A stretch of DNA of 64,000 nucleotides, from NCBI RefSeq assembly GCF_002608075.1, contig NZ_LAHA01000004.1, positions 288,444 to 352,443 of the forward strand. The letters are read 5' to 3'. Made by a program: the position numbers and the translations under genes. The notes beneath the pieces were generated by a model. That model worked only from the letters and a program-made list of their open reading frames with translations. It was not told the DNA's origin and searched no databases. The DNA comes from Nostoc linckia z4. Lineage in GTDB: Bacteria > Cyanobacteriota > Cyanobacteriia > Cyanobacteriales > Nostocaceae. Positions 35,135 through 43,636 of the stretch are shown here, one piece after another; the stretch's first letter is position 1, and each line of letters opens with the position of its first letter.

Positions 35135-35410
35135 TCAAGCTCCTTTTATTTGCTCGACTAAAGCTTGAATAAGTCCAAGTTTGTCAATGTTGGGAATTTG
35201 ATATTTTGCCTTCCTGATGAATATCTCAACTTCATCACTCACGGGTTCTTCCGCATCTTCCCAAAGTTGAAAGCCCAGTTGATAAATCATCCAAGCGCGT
35301 TCGGCTTCGTTAAGGGTTTCAAAAGTTGACCCCCAGGTTTCCTCCATTGCTGACAGCAAACTGCCATCGCCGCGAGTAAAGTTTGTCCAGTAACCTATAG
35401 GTTTAGTCAT
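35135..35410 (-). CDS. Small cyanobacterial hypothetical protein
   Basis: 91 residues from the ATG at 35410, chosen because it forms an ATGA overlap with the upstream small membrane gene. N-terminus KPIGYWTNFTRGDGSLLSAMEETWGS resembles a family of small cyanobacterial proteins of unknown role. C-terminus is helical. Confidence 0.55.
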   Translation of the reverse strand: MTKPIGYWTNFTRGDGSLLSAMEETWGSTFETLNEAERAWMIYQLGFQLWEDAEEPVSDEVEIFIRKAKYQIPNIDKLGLIQALVEQIKGA

Positions 35411-35580
35411 TTTTCCAGTTGACTCAAAAAATAATTCAGAATTAGGGCGCAAATTGCGATCGCACTAGCACTGCCAACTAACACTCCGATAATCGGGTCG
35501 GAGTTTGTTTGGCGCATCATACCAACAGCAGTTGCAGTAGTAATGGTGGTTGTTCCAGTTCCTATAGACACGCCAAGCAT
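35407..35580 (-). CDS. Small two-pass membrane protein
   Basis: 57 residues starting MLGVSIGTGTTTIT; two hydrophobic segments. ATGA overlap with the downstream gene. Small two-pass proteins of this size occur in conjugation and phage modules; holin-like function cannot be excluded. Confidence 0.5.
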   Translation of the reverse strand: MLGVSIGTGTTTITTATAVGMMRQTNSDPIIGVLVGSASAIAICALILNYFLSQLEK

Positions 35581-35606
35581 CAAATAATTAGCAGTCTTAA
35601 TTTTGC

Positions 35607-36176
35607 TTACTTCTTGTCTGACTGCCCGGCCAATAATCCCGCCGTCCTCGTCGGCAATTGTGGCAGCAAGTTCTTGGAAGCCGCCCCTAAAATCACTTGG
35701 TTCAAAAAACTTTTTCCCGTTTTTCCCACTCGCTTACCAAGGATAATTTTTTTGGCCATGTTGATTGATTCAGAAACTTCTGGACTGGTAAGCACTGCTT
35801 CGCTATTGACCGCAGCCGCAAATAACGGGTAATACACCTGCAAATATTCTGTTGCAGACTGCATAACATCTTCTTCAAGAATTGCAGCCCCTACTTGATT
35901 TTTAAAATCAGCCCCAGACGCAGACTGCTGTACTAAAAGTCCTTCCATATCTGTTTCTGGTTCTGGAGGAAGATCGCCAGTACGTGCATAATCGACCGCT
36001 TGCCCTAATGGGATGCCTTGCCTAATTAGTGCGTAAGCAGTTTCTACAATTTTTGCGATTTCTTCATTAATTTCAATGTCACCAAGATAACCCGCCGCCT
36101 CAAGGATGACGTTGATTTCTCCGACATTCTGACATCCGACCAGGCGTTTTTTCAATTCTTGTTTGGTAATCGACAT
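35607..36176 (-). CDS. Hypothetical helical protein
   Basis: 189 residues, no family seen. N-terminal helices (KQELKKRLVGCQNVGEINVIL), then an acidic linker and a Gly/Lys-rich C-terminal part. Its start overlaps the preceding gene by 77 bases, so the real start of one of the pair is uncertain. Confidence 0.5.
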   Translation of the reverse strand: MSITKQELKKRLVGCQNVGEINVILEAAGYLGDIEINEEIAKIVETAYALIRQGIPLGQAVDYARTGDLPPEPETDMEGLLVQQSASGADFKNQVGAAILEEDVMQSATEYLQVYYPLFAAAVNSEAVLTSPEVSESINMAKKIILGKRVGKTGKSFLNQVILGAASKNLLPQLPTRTAGLLAGQSDKK

Positions 36177-36471
36177 AAGGTGTTAGTCCCTCTTCAGAAA
36201 GTTTAAAGCGTAAATTTTCACCTTCATAGCCAAGCTCTCTCCAATCCCTCAGCACATCAAATCCGTGGCGCTGACGATCGCTATAGACTCGACTTTTTTT
36301 AAACAGTTTCAACTCTGGGCAGTATTCGATCAGCAATGCTTTATCTCGCTTGAATGTTGCCAAAGAAATCTGCAAGTACTCAAGCAGTTCTGTTGTGCGC
36401 CAAAACTTGACAACATCCCCCGTTTCTAGATTCACAAAACTAACTTCTACTGCCTTTTTTAGAGTTACCAC
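36100..36471 (-). CDS. Putative DNA-binding protein at the head of the ATPase operon
   Basis: 123 residues with GTG start. FWRTTELLEYLQISLATFKRDKALL looks like a helix-turn-helix of the excisionase/MerR kind. The 11-bp repeats directly abut its start codon, suggesting autoregulation or a replication/partition role. Start uncertain. Confidence 0.5.
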   Translation of the reverse strand: MVTLKKAVEVSFVNLETGDVVKFWRTTELLEYLQISLATFKRDKALLIEYCPELKLFKKSRVYSDRQRHGFDVLRDWRELGYEGENLRFKLSEEGLTPYVDYQTRIEKTPGRMSECRRNQRHP

Positions 36472-36558
36472 GAGCTACTGGTGAGCTAAGAATGAGCCTT
36501 TGATGAGCTTTGAATGAGCTGTTTTTGGGATAACCTTAAATGGCTCATTCTTAGCTCA
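36471..36558. repeat. Iteron-like 11-bp direct repeats with 17-bp inverted repeat
   Basis: Units begin at 36471, 36482, 36493, 36504 and 36515 with consensus TGAGCTTTGAA (the first is degenerate). A perfect inverted copy of 36482-36498 lies at 36542-36558. The 11-base period puts all sites on one DNA face. Such arrays are bound by replication initiators, partition proteins or repressors. Confidence 0.75.
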
Positions 36559-36561
36559 TAA

Positions 36562-36585
36562 TAAAAAACCCACCTATTGTGGGTC
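36562..36585 (-). terminator. Rho-independent terminator (minus strand)
   Basis: Read on the minus strand: ACCCAC, AATAG, GTGGGT, then six T. It ends transcripts from the 36614-36841 gene before the iteron region. Confidence 0.75.
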
Positions 36586-36613
36586 TACGGTCAATTGCAC
36601 GAGTTTTAGACCG

Positions 36614-36841
36614 TCAATTTGCCGGGGTAAAAATAAAAGGTGGAGGCGTTACGCCATTTATTAGAAACCATTGATTAAGAAACCAACAATATCCCAATAC
36701 CATTTCCGGTACTTCTGCGCCTTCACTACAGTACCTCTCTACTGTGCGTTGGTCACGGCACAGGAATAATGCAAGTCTTGTGTAGCTTAATTCCCAGTTT
36801 TTTTTTAGTTCGCGGGGTGTCATGATTGTAATTGCCTCCAA
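36614..36841 (-). CDS. Small HTH-like protein
   Basis: 75 residues (or 69 from the internal ATG). TPRELKKNWELSYTRLALFLCRDQRTVERYC resembles a helix-turn-helix. Separately terminated from the module downstream. Possibly a regulator of it. Confidence 0.5.
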   Translation of the reverse strand: MEAITIMTPRELKKNWELSYTRLALFLCRDQRTVERYCSEGAEVPEMVLGYCWFLNQWFLINGVTPPPFIFTPAN

Positions 36842-37009
36842 GTACTGTTGGGGGAACTGCCTTTAAGGTGGGGAGCGATCGCACACCTTGGACGGAACTG
36901 CGATCGCTTTTGACTTTCTCGTATTGTAACCCTAGTTGAGTCAAAGTCACTCATCATTAAAAGAGTAGAATTAACTCACTTGCACTCTGTTGGGGTTACG
37001 ATTTTATGT

Positions 37010-37381
37010 ATGAGTGAGAAACCAACACAAATCAAAATCAGCCTTGGGCATCGCAGGCAAATCCTGGACGAGATTGCTGCCTCGGAGAAAAGGTCGGTGA
37101 GCGAAACCGTCTGCCTCTTGCTGGACATAATTCTCGATAATCTCGATCAGATAAAAGAAGTAGCGGAGGTTGAAAAGCGTACCTTCATTGACATGGCCCA
37201 ATTGTGGGTTGCAGAAGGTGAAGAGGGCAAGGCGGCGGCGGATTTTATTAAAGCGATCGCCTCCAACGAACAAGTTTCAGATACTACTTGCATCAAGGTT
37301 GCGAGGGTCTTGGATGTCGAACCCGAGCAGATCATCCATCTGCGAAATTGTATACGAGATAGACAGCCCAATGGAAAATAA
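37010..37381 (+). CDS. Small regulator-like protein, possible ribbon-helix-helix
   Basis: 123 residues from the ATG at 37010. A TQIKISLGHRRQILDEIAASEKRSVSE start fits a ribbon-helix-helix DNA-binding domain (strand then two helices), followed by a helical domain. The stop overlaps the start of the PAS-like gene by 11 bases, so they are coupled. Confidence 0.55.
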   Translation: MSEKPTQIKISLGHRRQILDEIAASEKRSVSETVCLLLDIILDNLDQIKEVAEVEKRTFIDMAQLWVAEGEEGKAAADFIKAIASNEQVSDTTCIKVARVLDVEPEQIIHLRNCIRDRQPNGK

Positions 37382-38093
37382 CACACTCATTCAAGTGGCT
37401 CAAATGCCGGGATGGAATCTAAACATTAGCCCCAAATCATTAAGCCTAGAGGCTCCCTCCAGGGCTGCGGCAGAAGATTTTTTGGAGCTAATTACTTCTT
37501 CTTTGGGCAATGCTGCTGCGGCGTTCGGATTTCGTTACGGACACCTAACTTATCCCAATTGTCGAAAGCCCTACAAAATTCCGGCATCCATTTACTGCGC
37601 TAAATCCTATGACCTACACAGGGGAAATTTTATGAATAATTCAACACCACTTATAGTTGTGCCTGGGCTGCAAATTACAGAAATGAAATTATCGCTGCCT
37701 ATACTGCGAATCTTCGAGGAGTTCTGCGAGTATCCAGAACGGCGATCCGGACTGGTACGGGTTAGCGACGAGCGACAAGTAGCAATGTCTGAGTCCAGCG
37801 CCGGGCTAGTTGTCAATGCAACTCTAAAGCAAGCAGTTCAACGCAAACGCGATGAATATTGGCACCCTGACGATCTAGGAGCCTTTAATCGGGAATGGCA
37901 ACAAAACCTGAGCGTTGATGACAATTCATCAACGCTAGAGTTTTCCTATCGAGGCGTTTCGGCTGACGGTACGAGTTGGCGGCGGTTTACCAATCGGTAT
38001 CGGTTGGTCAAAGACAGCTATGGAATTCTTTATCACGTCAGCAGCAACGTCGGGGTTGAGGAAATCAGCAGACCAGCAGGGATAACGGTTTAA
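37371..38093 (+). CDS. PAS-domain-like protein
   Basis: 240 residues from the ATG at 37371. The C-terminal 75 residues have the PAS_3 pattern (YWHPDDLGAFNREWQQ, LEFSYRGVSADGTSWRRF, RYRLVKDSYGILYHV). The N-terminal half has no known domain and there is no output domain, so signalling would be through a partner, perhaps the coupled regulator. Confidence 0.65.
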   Translation: MENNTLIQVAQMPGWNLNISPKSLSLEAPSRAAAEDFLELITSSLGNAAAAFGFRYGHLTYPNCRKPYKIPASIYCAKSYDLHRGNFMNNSTPLIVVPGLQITEMKLSLPILRIFEEFCEYPERRSGLVRVSDERQVAMSESSAGLVVNATLKQAVQRKRDEYWHPDDLGAFNREWQQNLSVDDNSSTLEFSYRGVSADGTSWRRFTNRYRLVKDSYGILYHVSSNVGVEEISRPAGITV

Positions 38094-38111
38094 TGGATCG
38101 TGGAGAGAGAC

Positions 38112-38133
38112 ATCCAGGAAAATTTTCCTGGAT
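38112..38133. repeat. 22-bp perfect palindrome, same family
   Basis: ATCCAGG-AAAATTTT-CCTGGAT, 18 bases after the PAS-like gene stop. Confidence 0.8.
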
Positions 38134-38179
38134 TCAACCAGCCATCGAACGTCTTTTTTCTTTCACTTAGCCTAAATCA

Positions 38180-38401
38180 ATGCAATCAAAAGTCAAAGCA
38201 GGACAAACTTTCGTCTGGGCGTTTAAGTATGGACAAGAATACTATGCCCATATATTTTTAGCCTTAGAAGATTCGGGAATAAAAAGGGATGGAGACTGGA
38301 AATTCAGAGTAAAACTGATAGCTAGTACGGATAAATCTGAAGTTATTGGTAGCGAACAGTTGGTCAATCCTGAATTTGAGGAGATTTTGATATTACATTA
38401 A
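38180..38401 (+). CDS. Hypothetical small protein
   Basis: 73 residues, beta-rich (GQTFVWAFKYGQEYYAHIFLAL). Unknown family. Follows the palindrome. Confidence 0.5.
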   Translation: MQSKVKAGQTFVWAFKYGQEYYAHIFLALEDSGIKRDGDWKFRVKLIASTDKSEVIGSEQLVNPEFEEILILH

Positions 38402-38460
38402 TCAACAAATAGTTATGTTTGACAAACCTAGATGTAGGCGATCGCTGTTTGTAGGAGAAA

Positions 38461-38673
38461 ATGACTATGAGCTACCTGGACAGATTTCGACTATCTTTTG
38501 TAGATCCCCTTTCGCCGCAGGTATGGGATTACGAAAAGCTCAAACAACAGGCAGACACAGAAATAAAGCCTTGGTCTTCGCTTTCAGTCAATAGAAAATC
38601 GATTGTTGTAATTGTGTGGGGCGGGCATAGCGCCCGCCGTAAATACCGACTAAGGACGCGCTATAAATCCTAA
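38461..38673 (+). CDS. Hypothetical small protein
   Basis: 70 residues with GGAGAAA ribosome site. SYLDRFRLSFVDPLSPQVWDYEKLKQQAD then a basic tail. Converges with the lipoprotein gene, overlapping it by 24 bases. The tail may be disturbed. Confidence 0.45.
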   Translation: MTMSYLDRFRLSFVDPLSPQVWDYEKLKQQADTEIKPWSSLSVNRKSIVVIVWGGHSARRKYRLRTRYKS

Positions 38674-39447
38674 GCACCAGCCATCTGGAAGACTTTTAGC
38701 TTTAGTCTTGTTTTCCTCCTTCATCACATAAAATCCCCAGTTATTAATAACTGGTGACCCGCCACGAGTACTTGATTCAACTGTTGTTTGAAATCTGTAG
38801 CTAGGACTCGCCGCAGTACCGTGTTTTTGAACCCCTAGAATCCGATAACTCCTGGGAGAAAATAGCGATTCTTGTAAGCTGCCGGACTGGGAACACCAGC
38901 GATCGCTTCCGTCCGATCCCTCTGTAATTGCAGCATTAAAGTAAGCTTCTAAAAACTTCTGTGCTGACTCTTGTTCTGCAACGCCTGTGTTAGCAGATGT
39001 TTGCGTTTGTGGCTGAGGTTTTGGGGTTTGTAGTTGCGGCTGTACTTGTGCTTGAGTTGGCTTACCAGAAAGCCTGCTTTGGGCATAAACAAGGTTTTTC
39101 TGATATTCAACTATCTTCTTTTGAGCAGTGGCATAATTTGGGCTTTCTTTTGGCACAGATTTCATTAAAGAAATTGCCTCACCCCAGCGACTTGCAACTA
39201 GATTCCAATCATCCTTAGAATAAGATGAGCTAGCAATTGTTGTCGCACTGATAGCAATGCTTTCGGCATCTTCAAATGTATTTGCCTTTTCTTTTTGAGG
39301 CTCTACAGATGGGGTTGGCTGTGGTGTCTCTTGAGTGGCTGGTGAGGGTTCTTTTTCAACAACAGTTTTATTTGCGTTCGACTGTTGACAGCTACTCATC
39401 AATGCACCGCAGGCCACTAAAATAATCAGTTTTTTAACCTTGGACAT
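38650..39447 (-). CDS. Putative lipoprotein
   Basis: 265 residues from the ATG at 39447, chosen because it starts a signal peptide SKVKKLIILVACGALMSSC with a lipobox Cys. A Pro/Thr/Glu-rich linker (about 35-55), a helical domain (ESIAISATTIASSSYSKDDW), a second Gln/Pro linker and a C-terminal globular domain follow. This arrangement is common in cyanobacterial lipoproteins of unknown role. It is odd among phage genes, perhaps a moron that alters the host envelope. Confidence 0.65.
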   Translation of the reverse strand: MSKVKKLIILVACGALMSSCQQSNANKTVVEKEPSPATQETPQPTPSVEPQKEKANTFEDAESIAISATTIASSSYSKDDWNLVASRWGEAISLMKSVPKESPNYATAQKKIVEYQKNLVYAQSRLSGKPTQAQVQPQLQTPKPQPQTQTSANTGVAEQESAQKFLEAYFNAAITEGSDGSDRWCSQSGSLQESLFSPRSYRILGVQKHGTAASPSYRFQTTVESSTRGGSPVINNWGFYVMKEENKTKAKSLPDGWCLGFIARP

Positions 39448-39510
39448 ATACATCCTCAAAACTCTTCTCTTAGTTAGCCCAAGTGAAGAAGTGTAATTAG
39501 ACATATCGCC

Positions 39511-39858
39511 TTACATTTTTTCAATAGCTTTAACTTCCTCAATCCCTGCCGCCAGCGCTGCCTCTGGAGTTTCAAAACTCCCACTCAAAAATGGGTCTTC
39601 AGCAAATTCTTTAAAAGAAGCGGCTCCACTACCATAACCAAGCGCAAAAGAATAGCGTTCAGAATTAGTCGGACAATGCCAAATGCTAATATCATGTTTG
39701 CCTTTCATTGGCCCGCGCCTCAGATAATGCGTCCCTCTTAGCAAAGGCTTTCGAGATTGATTGGTCTTCCACGAATGCCGACAGTTCTCGCAGATAATTA
39801 TCAGGCTTTTTGGGTCTGTTCTGTAAATGCGATTGCTTCCGCATCTCGGGCAATTCAT
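39511..39858 (-). CDS. Zinc-ribbon protein
   Basis: 115 residues. N-terminal ribbon CPRCGSNRIYRTDP...CENCRHSW. The C-terminal part has no family. Probably nucleic-acid related, but no direct evidence. Confidence 0.6.
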   Translation of the reverse strand: MNCPRCGSNRIYRTDPKSLIIICENCRHSWKTNQSRKPLLRGTHYLRRGPMKGKHDISIWHCPTNSERYSFALGYGSGAASFKEFAEDPFLSGSFETPEAALAAGIEEVKAIEKM

Positions 39859-39940
39859 TTACTCTAATCCTCAGCTAAAGATTTGGTATGTACTTTGCTA
39901 ACCAACTCTAGTCAACCAGCCAAAATTCTGTATAAAACTT

Positions 39941-40600
39941 TCAATAAATAGCTATGTGCAATACTTTCTTCTCCACAACAGTTATCGTTTTATCGAAAAG
40001 TGTACTTGAAAAAGTAAGCTCATCTGTAAATTTTCTAAAAGCAGTATTATAAAAACTACGAATAATAAAGGATATGAAGACACTCGGTGCGATTGGGGAA
40101 CAAACAGGTATTCTACAATTTTCAAATTGTCCCAAGGTTAGATGGCATTTTGGGTGATCTAATTCTTTATGATTGTTTGGATCATAATCGAATCTAATTG
40201 GTACTGGTAATATATTTTTTGCTATGATATCTGCATATATTTCGTCTGCTTCATAAATTCCAGGTTCATTCTGGAAAACTTCTAAAAATGGTGATGGTAA
40301 AAAGGCAAGCCTATGTGAAATTAACTCGGATTTTTGATAAGTATACAAAAGTTGTATTAATGCACCATCAATCATTTTAAAGTTATAGTTTTTATCTCTA
40401 TCTAATTCCTGGTAAATGTCCTTATAATCAATGTTTTTCAGTGCTATTGAAAGATCCTGCATACCAGAATATGCAATTTGATAACTATCTCTACCAATAG
40501 ATGTAGATGACGGAAAATTTTGTTGGTCGCACAAACTAACTTCTATTAGTTTTTGAGTTATAGTATTAATTTCTCTATAAATTTCTTGATGACTAATCAT
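39941..40600 (-). CDS. DUF2290-like protein, partner of nuclease-helicase
   Basis: 219 residues. The motif LDHPKCHLTLGQFENCRIPVCSPI followed by FIIRSFYN fits the DUF2290 family, unknown biochemically. Its ATG overlaps the helicase stop by 8 bases, so the pair is a two-gene unit. Low GC like its partner, unlike the phage genes around it, suggesting separate transfer. Role as effector or regulator of the helicase is inferred. Confidence 0.65.
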   Translation of the reverse strand: MISHQEIYREINTITQKLIEVSLCDQQNFPSSTSIGRDSYQIAYSGMQDLSIALKNIDYKDIYQELDRDKNYNFKMIDGALIQLLYTYQKSELISHRLAFLPSPFLEVFQNEPGIYEADEIYADIIAKNILPVPIRFDYDPNNHKELDHPKCHLTLGQFENCRIPVCSPIAPSVFISFIIRSFYNTAFRKFTDELTFSSTLFDKTITVVEKKVLHIAIY

Positions 40601-42719
40601 TTGAAAATAAGTGACTTTTTAATTTTTCTATTAGTTCTTGTGACAAATCTTCTTTGTGTATAACACCTTTGTCTAAATCCTCAACAATATCTTTTAAATT
40701 TCTTTGGTTCTGAATTCTACGCTCACGCTCTTTAGGACTTATATCTCTATTAATAACATTCATTTTTCTGCGTTCTTCTTCTGTAGGATAAGTAAATTCA
40801 AGAACAAAGTTTCTTCTTCTGACTTCTTCAAATTCTCTCACCAAACCCCTCATGTCTTCGCCATAGCCTAATACTCTTAACCAGGCTTTACTTCTTGTCA
40901 TGGCAGTAAACAAGATATTTCTTTTCTTGGAAAGCTCTGGGCCAGAGAAGCATTCATGGGCATTTATAACATATATCATCGCAGCTTCATTTCCCTTTGC
41001 TCTATAGATACCTGTGAAAGTGACTGCTTCTTCACTAAAAAATTCATCGCGGGAATTTGTGACTCCGGCTAGGTTAGAATTAATCTTTTTTTCAAAGAGT
41101 AAAGCCCTAGATCTTCCAACTTCACCTTTAGTTGTTAACGGGTTAGAATGAATAACCATTATGTCATCATATTTTAATTCATCTTCCTTAATATTCTTCT
41201 CTATTTCGTTAACTAACCATTCATCTTGTTCGCGGCTGTTATTAAATGACTTAAATATAATTAAGTCATCTATAGCTGAGTGAGATTCAAGGAAGGTCGG
41301 ACTAGTATTGCTAGTTCTACTAAGCTTTACAGGCTTTCCATCTTCCAGATTTCCTTCCTCTACTTCATAACCGATATCTCTCCATAACCCTGCATCATCA
41401 AACATTTGGATTAATCCTCCATTTCTATAGATTCCAAAACCTAAAGCATGTGCAGAAGTTAGTAGTGGGCGAGAATTTCTATAGCATTTCTCTAATATGA
41501 TGTCTTGTTTTGCTGTTCCTGATTTGTTTTGAAGTTGAACATATGGATTACCGTAAATATCTTTTCCGAAGATTACTTCTGGCGATTCCATTGTTTTATT
41601 GTTCAGGCTTTGTAACTCGTCATATGCATAAACTAGTCTTTTCGGATGCTTCAAAATTCTATAACAAAGTTGCAGAAAATGTTTAGAAAAATCTTGTGCT
41701 TCATCAACTAATATTGCATCATAATACTGTTCAAAGGTGTTGATTTTATTAAGTGCTTCCTCACAGACTTTATCAAATTCTTGACCATCTACATTGCTAA
41801 TCTTTCTTGCAGCATTTACATCTCTGAATTCAATATTATGTCTTTTACATATTTCATAATAAATTCCTTCCATTGAGGGACTTCCCCAAGCGTGAATAAT
41901 TTTTATTCTTTCCCAGTCCGGCTCCTCATTTGTATGTTCAATGCTAAAAGTGTTAATAAAATGTTTAAATTGATTTTTGAGAGAACGAGTATTAAAAGTA
42001 ACAGCAATATTCCAATCAGGATGTTTTGCCTGTAAATATGCAACTTTAAGAGCTAGAACTATAGTTTTTCCTGAGCCAGCAAGTCCTCTAATTCGCTGTA
42101 CGCCTTCTACCGTTTCAAGGACAGCAGCAGCCTGATTCTTATCTAGGTTGGCGATAGAATCTTCCAGTTTCTGAAGTTTTGCACCCCTAGAATCTTCTCG
42201 TTGAATATAGCCACGCTGCCTCCTTTTTCTGATGGTAGTTATAGCTTGTATGACTGAATTAAGGCTTTCAAAATATTGGTTGTCTTCCCATTTACAAGAT
42301 TTTAAGTACTCTTCTAAGGCAGGCTCATTAGTTATGATAGGATAGTCTTCTGCAACAGTTTTTGGTGGATTACTCAACACAGGTGCAAATGTTACGACAT
42401 GGATTGGCACCATTAGTTTCCTTTTTTTAACCAAAGTTGTATGCTGAATTAGTCTTGATTCAACTTTGATTGCGCTTTCATCTTGTGTCTTTTCTATATC
42501 TGTGTTGGTATCAATTCCCTCAATAATATTGAAAATAACAACGCCATGCTCTCTGGATAATAAAAGAGCATCAATTTGATAACCACCTTGAGGTGTCCCT
42601 ATAATTGGGTATCCCAGATATAAGCTGCCATCGATATCGTGTCTACTCTCAAAGTAATCAGCCAGCCTTCTAGATGAAACTGGCTTATTATCTACATCAC
42701 CTCGAATAACATTAACCAT
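40593..42719 (-). CDS. Nuclease-like/UvrD-type superfamily 1 helicase
   Basis: 708 residues. The N-terminal about 170 residues have a NERD/PD-(D/E)xK-like core (YQIDALLLSREHGVVIFNI). Helicase motifs: Q-like DKNQAAAV, Walker A GLAGSGKT near 217, motif Ia AVTFNT, motif II ILVDEAQDF near 337, motif III YAYDELQSL, then VTFTGIYRAKGNEAAMIYVI and FTAMTRSKAWL (V and VI). Single-chain nuclease-helicases paired with a small protein are common in antiphage systems. A repair role is the alternative. Confidence 0.85.
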   Translation of the reverse strand: MVNVIRGDVDNKPVSSRRLADYFESRHDIDGSLYLGYPIIGTPQGGYQIDALLLSREHGVVIFNIIEGIDTNTDIEKTQDESAIKVESRLIQHTTLVKKRKLMVPIHVVTFAPVLSNPPKTVAEDYPIITNEPALEEYLKSCKWEDNQYFESLNSVIQAITTIRKRRQRGYIQREDSRGAKLQKLEDSIANLDKNQAAAVLETVEGVQRIRGLAGSGKTIVLALKVAYLQAKHPDWNIAVTFNTRSLKNQFKHFINTFSIEHTNEEPDWERIKIIHAWGSPSMEGIYYEICKRHNIEFRDVNAARKISNVDGQEFDKVCEEALNKINTFEQYYDAILVDEAQDFSKHFLQLCYRILKHPKRLVYAYDELQSLNNKTMESPEVIFGKDIYGNPYVQLQNKSGTAKQDIILEKCYRNSRPLLTSAHALGFGIYRNGGLIQMFDDAGLWRDIGYEVEEGNLEDGKPVKLSRTSNTSPTFLESHSAIDDLIIFKSFNNSREQDEWLVNEIEKNIKEDELKYDDIMVIHSNPLTTKGEVGRSRALLFEKKINSNLAGVTNSRDEFFSEEAVTFTGIYRAKGNEAAMIYVINAHECFSGPELSKKRNILFTAMTRSKAWLRVLGYGEDMRGLVREFEEVRRRNFVLEFTYPTEEERRKMNVINRDISPKERERRIQNQRNLKDIVEDLDKGVIHKEDLSQELIEKLKSHLFSND

Positions 42720-42917
42720 AAAATGTTGCTTTACCTAAAGTATCTACCTCAATTGTCCGTGAGCGCTCATGCAGCTTTCTCATATTTTGCAGTGGAATCC
42801 CTGTTGCCGATCACCCTCATCCCCCATTCCCCATTTCCTCTTTTAGCGTGAAGCGATGGCACTCAGATTCAGAGAATAACTGAGATGTAAAGTTGCTCAG
42901 TATTTTCAATCAGCAGT

Positions 42918-43148
42918 TCAGCTTGCGATTGCCCCTGCCCTAGTTTGTGTTTCCTCTACAACGCTAACTAGCTCGTCAAGGCTGCAATTGTACATTCGAG
43001 CAAGCTTTTGCGTCTGGAAGATGTTTAGCGTTGGGATTGTTCGCCCTTGCTCCCAATTCCTAACCGTAGAGCAGGCTACCCCAACACTAGCTGCCACTTC
43101 TTCTGCCCTCAACCCCGCTTTTCGACGTAATTGTTTTAGATCCATCAT
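42918..43148 (-). CDS. XRE-family repressor
   Basis: 76 residues, nearly all one HTH domain: LRRKAGLRAEEVAASVGVACSTVRNWEQGRTIPT. Divergent from the early genes starting at 43300, the classic repressor position. Region 42720-42917 behind it has no gene. Confidence 0.85.
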   Translation of the reverse strand: MMDLKQLRRKAGLRAEEVAASVGVACSTVRNWEQGRTIPTLNIFQTQKLARMYNCSLDELVSVVEETQTRAGAIAS

Positions 43149-43151
43149 ATA

Positions 43152-43210
43152 AGTATACTACTAATTAATTAGTATAGTTCATTGACTTTTTAATAACGGG
43201 TTAGTACTAT
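43152..43210 (+). promoter_or_regulatory. Operator palindrome and rightward sigma-70 promoter
   Basis: Palindrome ACTAATTAATTAGT (43160-43173), flanked by AGTATACTA/AGTATAGT, lies just before the repressor start. TTGACT (43182-43187), 17 bases, TACTAT (43205-43210) forms a strong plus-strand promoter. The repressor probably binds the palindrome. Confidence 0.75.
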
Positions 43211-43299
43211 TAGGATACAACACAAAGCGATCGCCCTTCTAAGTCCAATCAGAAAACGATCGCTATTGTGCTAACCCATTAGATTAGGCTTAATTAATT

Positions 43300-43578
43300 A
43301 TGACTCAAGGTAGCCTTGACATTCAAGCGCTGGCGCAATTCCAGCTAAACTTTTACATTGCCGAGCAGTCAGAGAGCGCATCACACTACGAAATCGATTC
43401 TACTGACGATATATTCGGCAAGCTCTACCGCGTGTGGGGCGGGGAAAAGGGCATTAATTTGCTTGGCACTTTTTATCAAAACTTGGAAGGCTTGTGGGTA
43501 TCCCAACCTTGCAACAGCGACAAGCGCGACCAATGGTACACCGACTCTGAAGCGATTAACGCAATTCTTACAGCCTAA
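43300..43578 (+). CDS. First early gene, hypothetical
   Basis: 92 residues. No family recognised (FGKLYRVWGGEKGINLLGTFY, then WYTDSEAINAIL). First gene under the rightward promoter and followed by a terminator, so perhaps expressed at a higher level. Confidence 0.55.
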   Translation: MTQGSLDIQALAQFQLNFYIAEQSESASHYEIDSTDDIFGKLYRVWGGEKGINLLGTFYQNLEGLWVSQPCNSDKRDQWYTDSEAINAILTA

Positions 43579-43599
43579 AACTAATTCCCCTACCACCAC

Positions 43600-43626
43600 G
43601 AGCGTCTTAAAAGACGCTCTTTCTTG
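43600..43626 (+). terminator. Terminator hairpin after first early gene
   Basis: GAGCGTCTT (43600-43608), AA, AAGACGCTC (43611-43619), then TTCTTGT. Likely partial terminator or antitermination point before the rest of the operon. Confidence 0.7.
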
Positions 43627-43636
43627 TATTAAAAAT

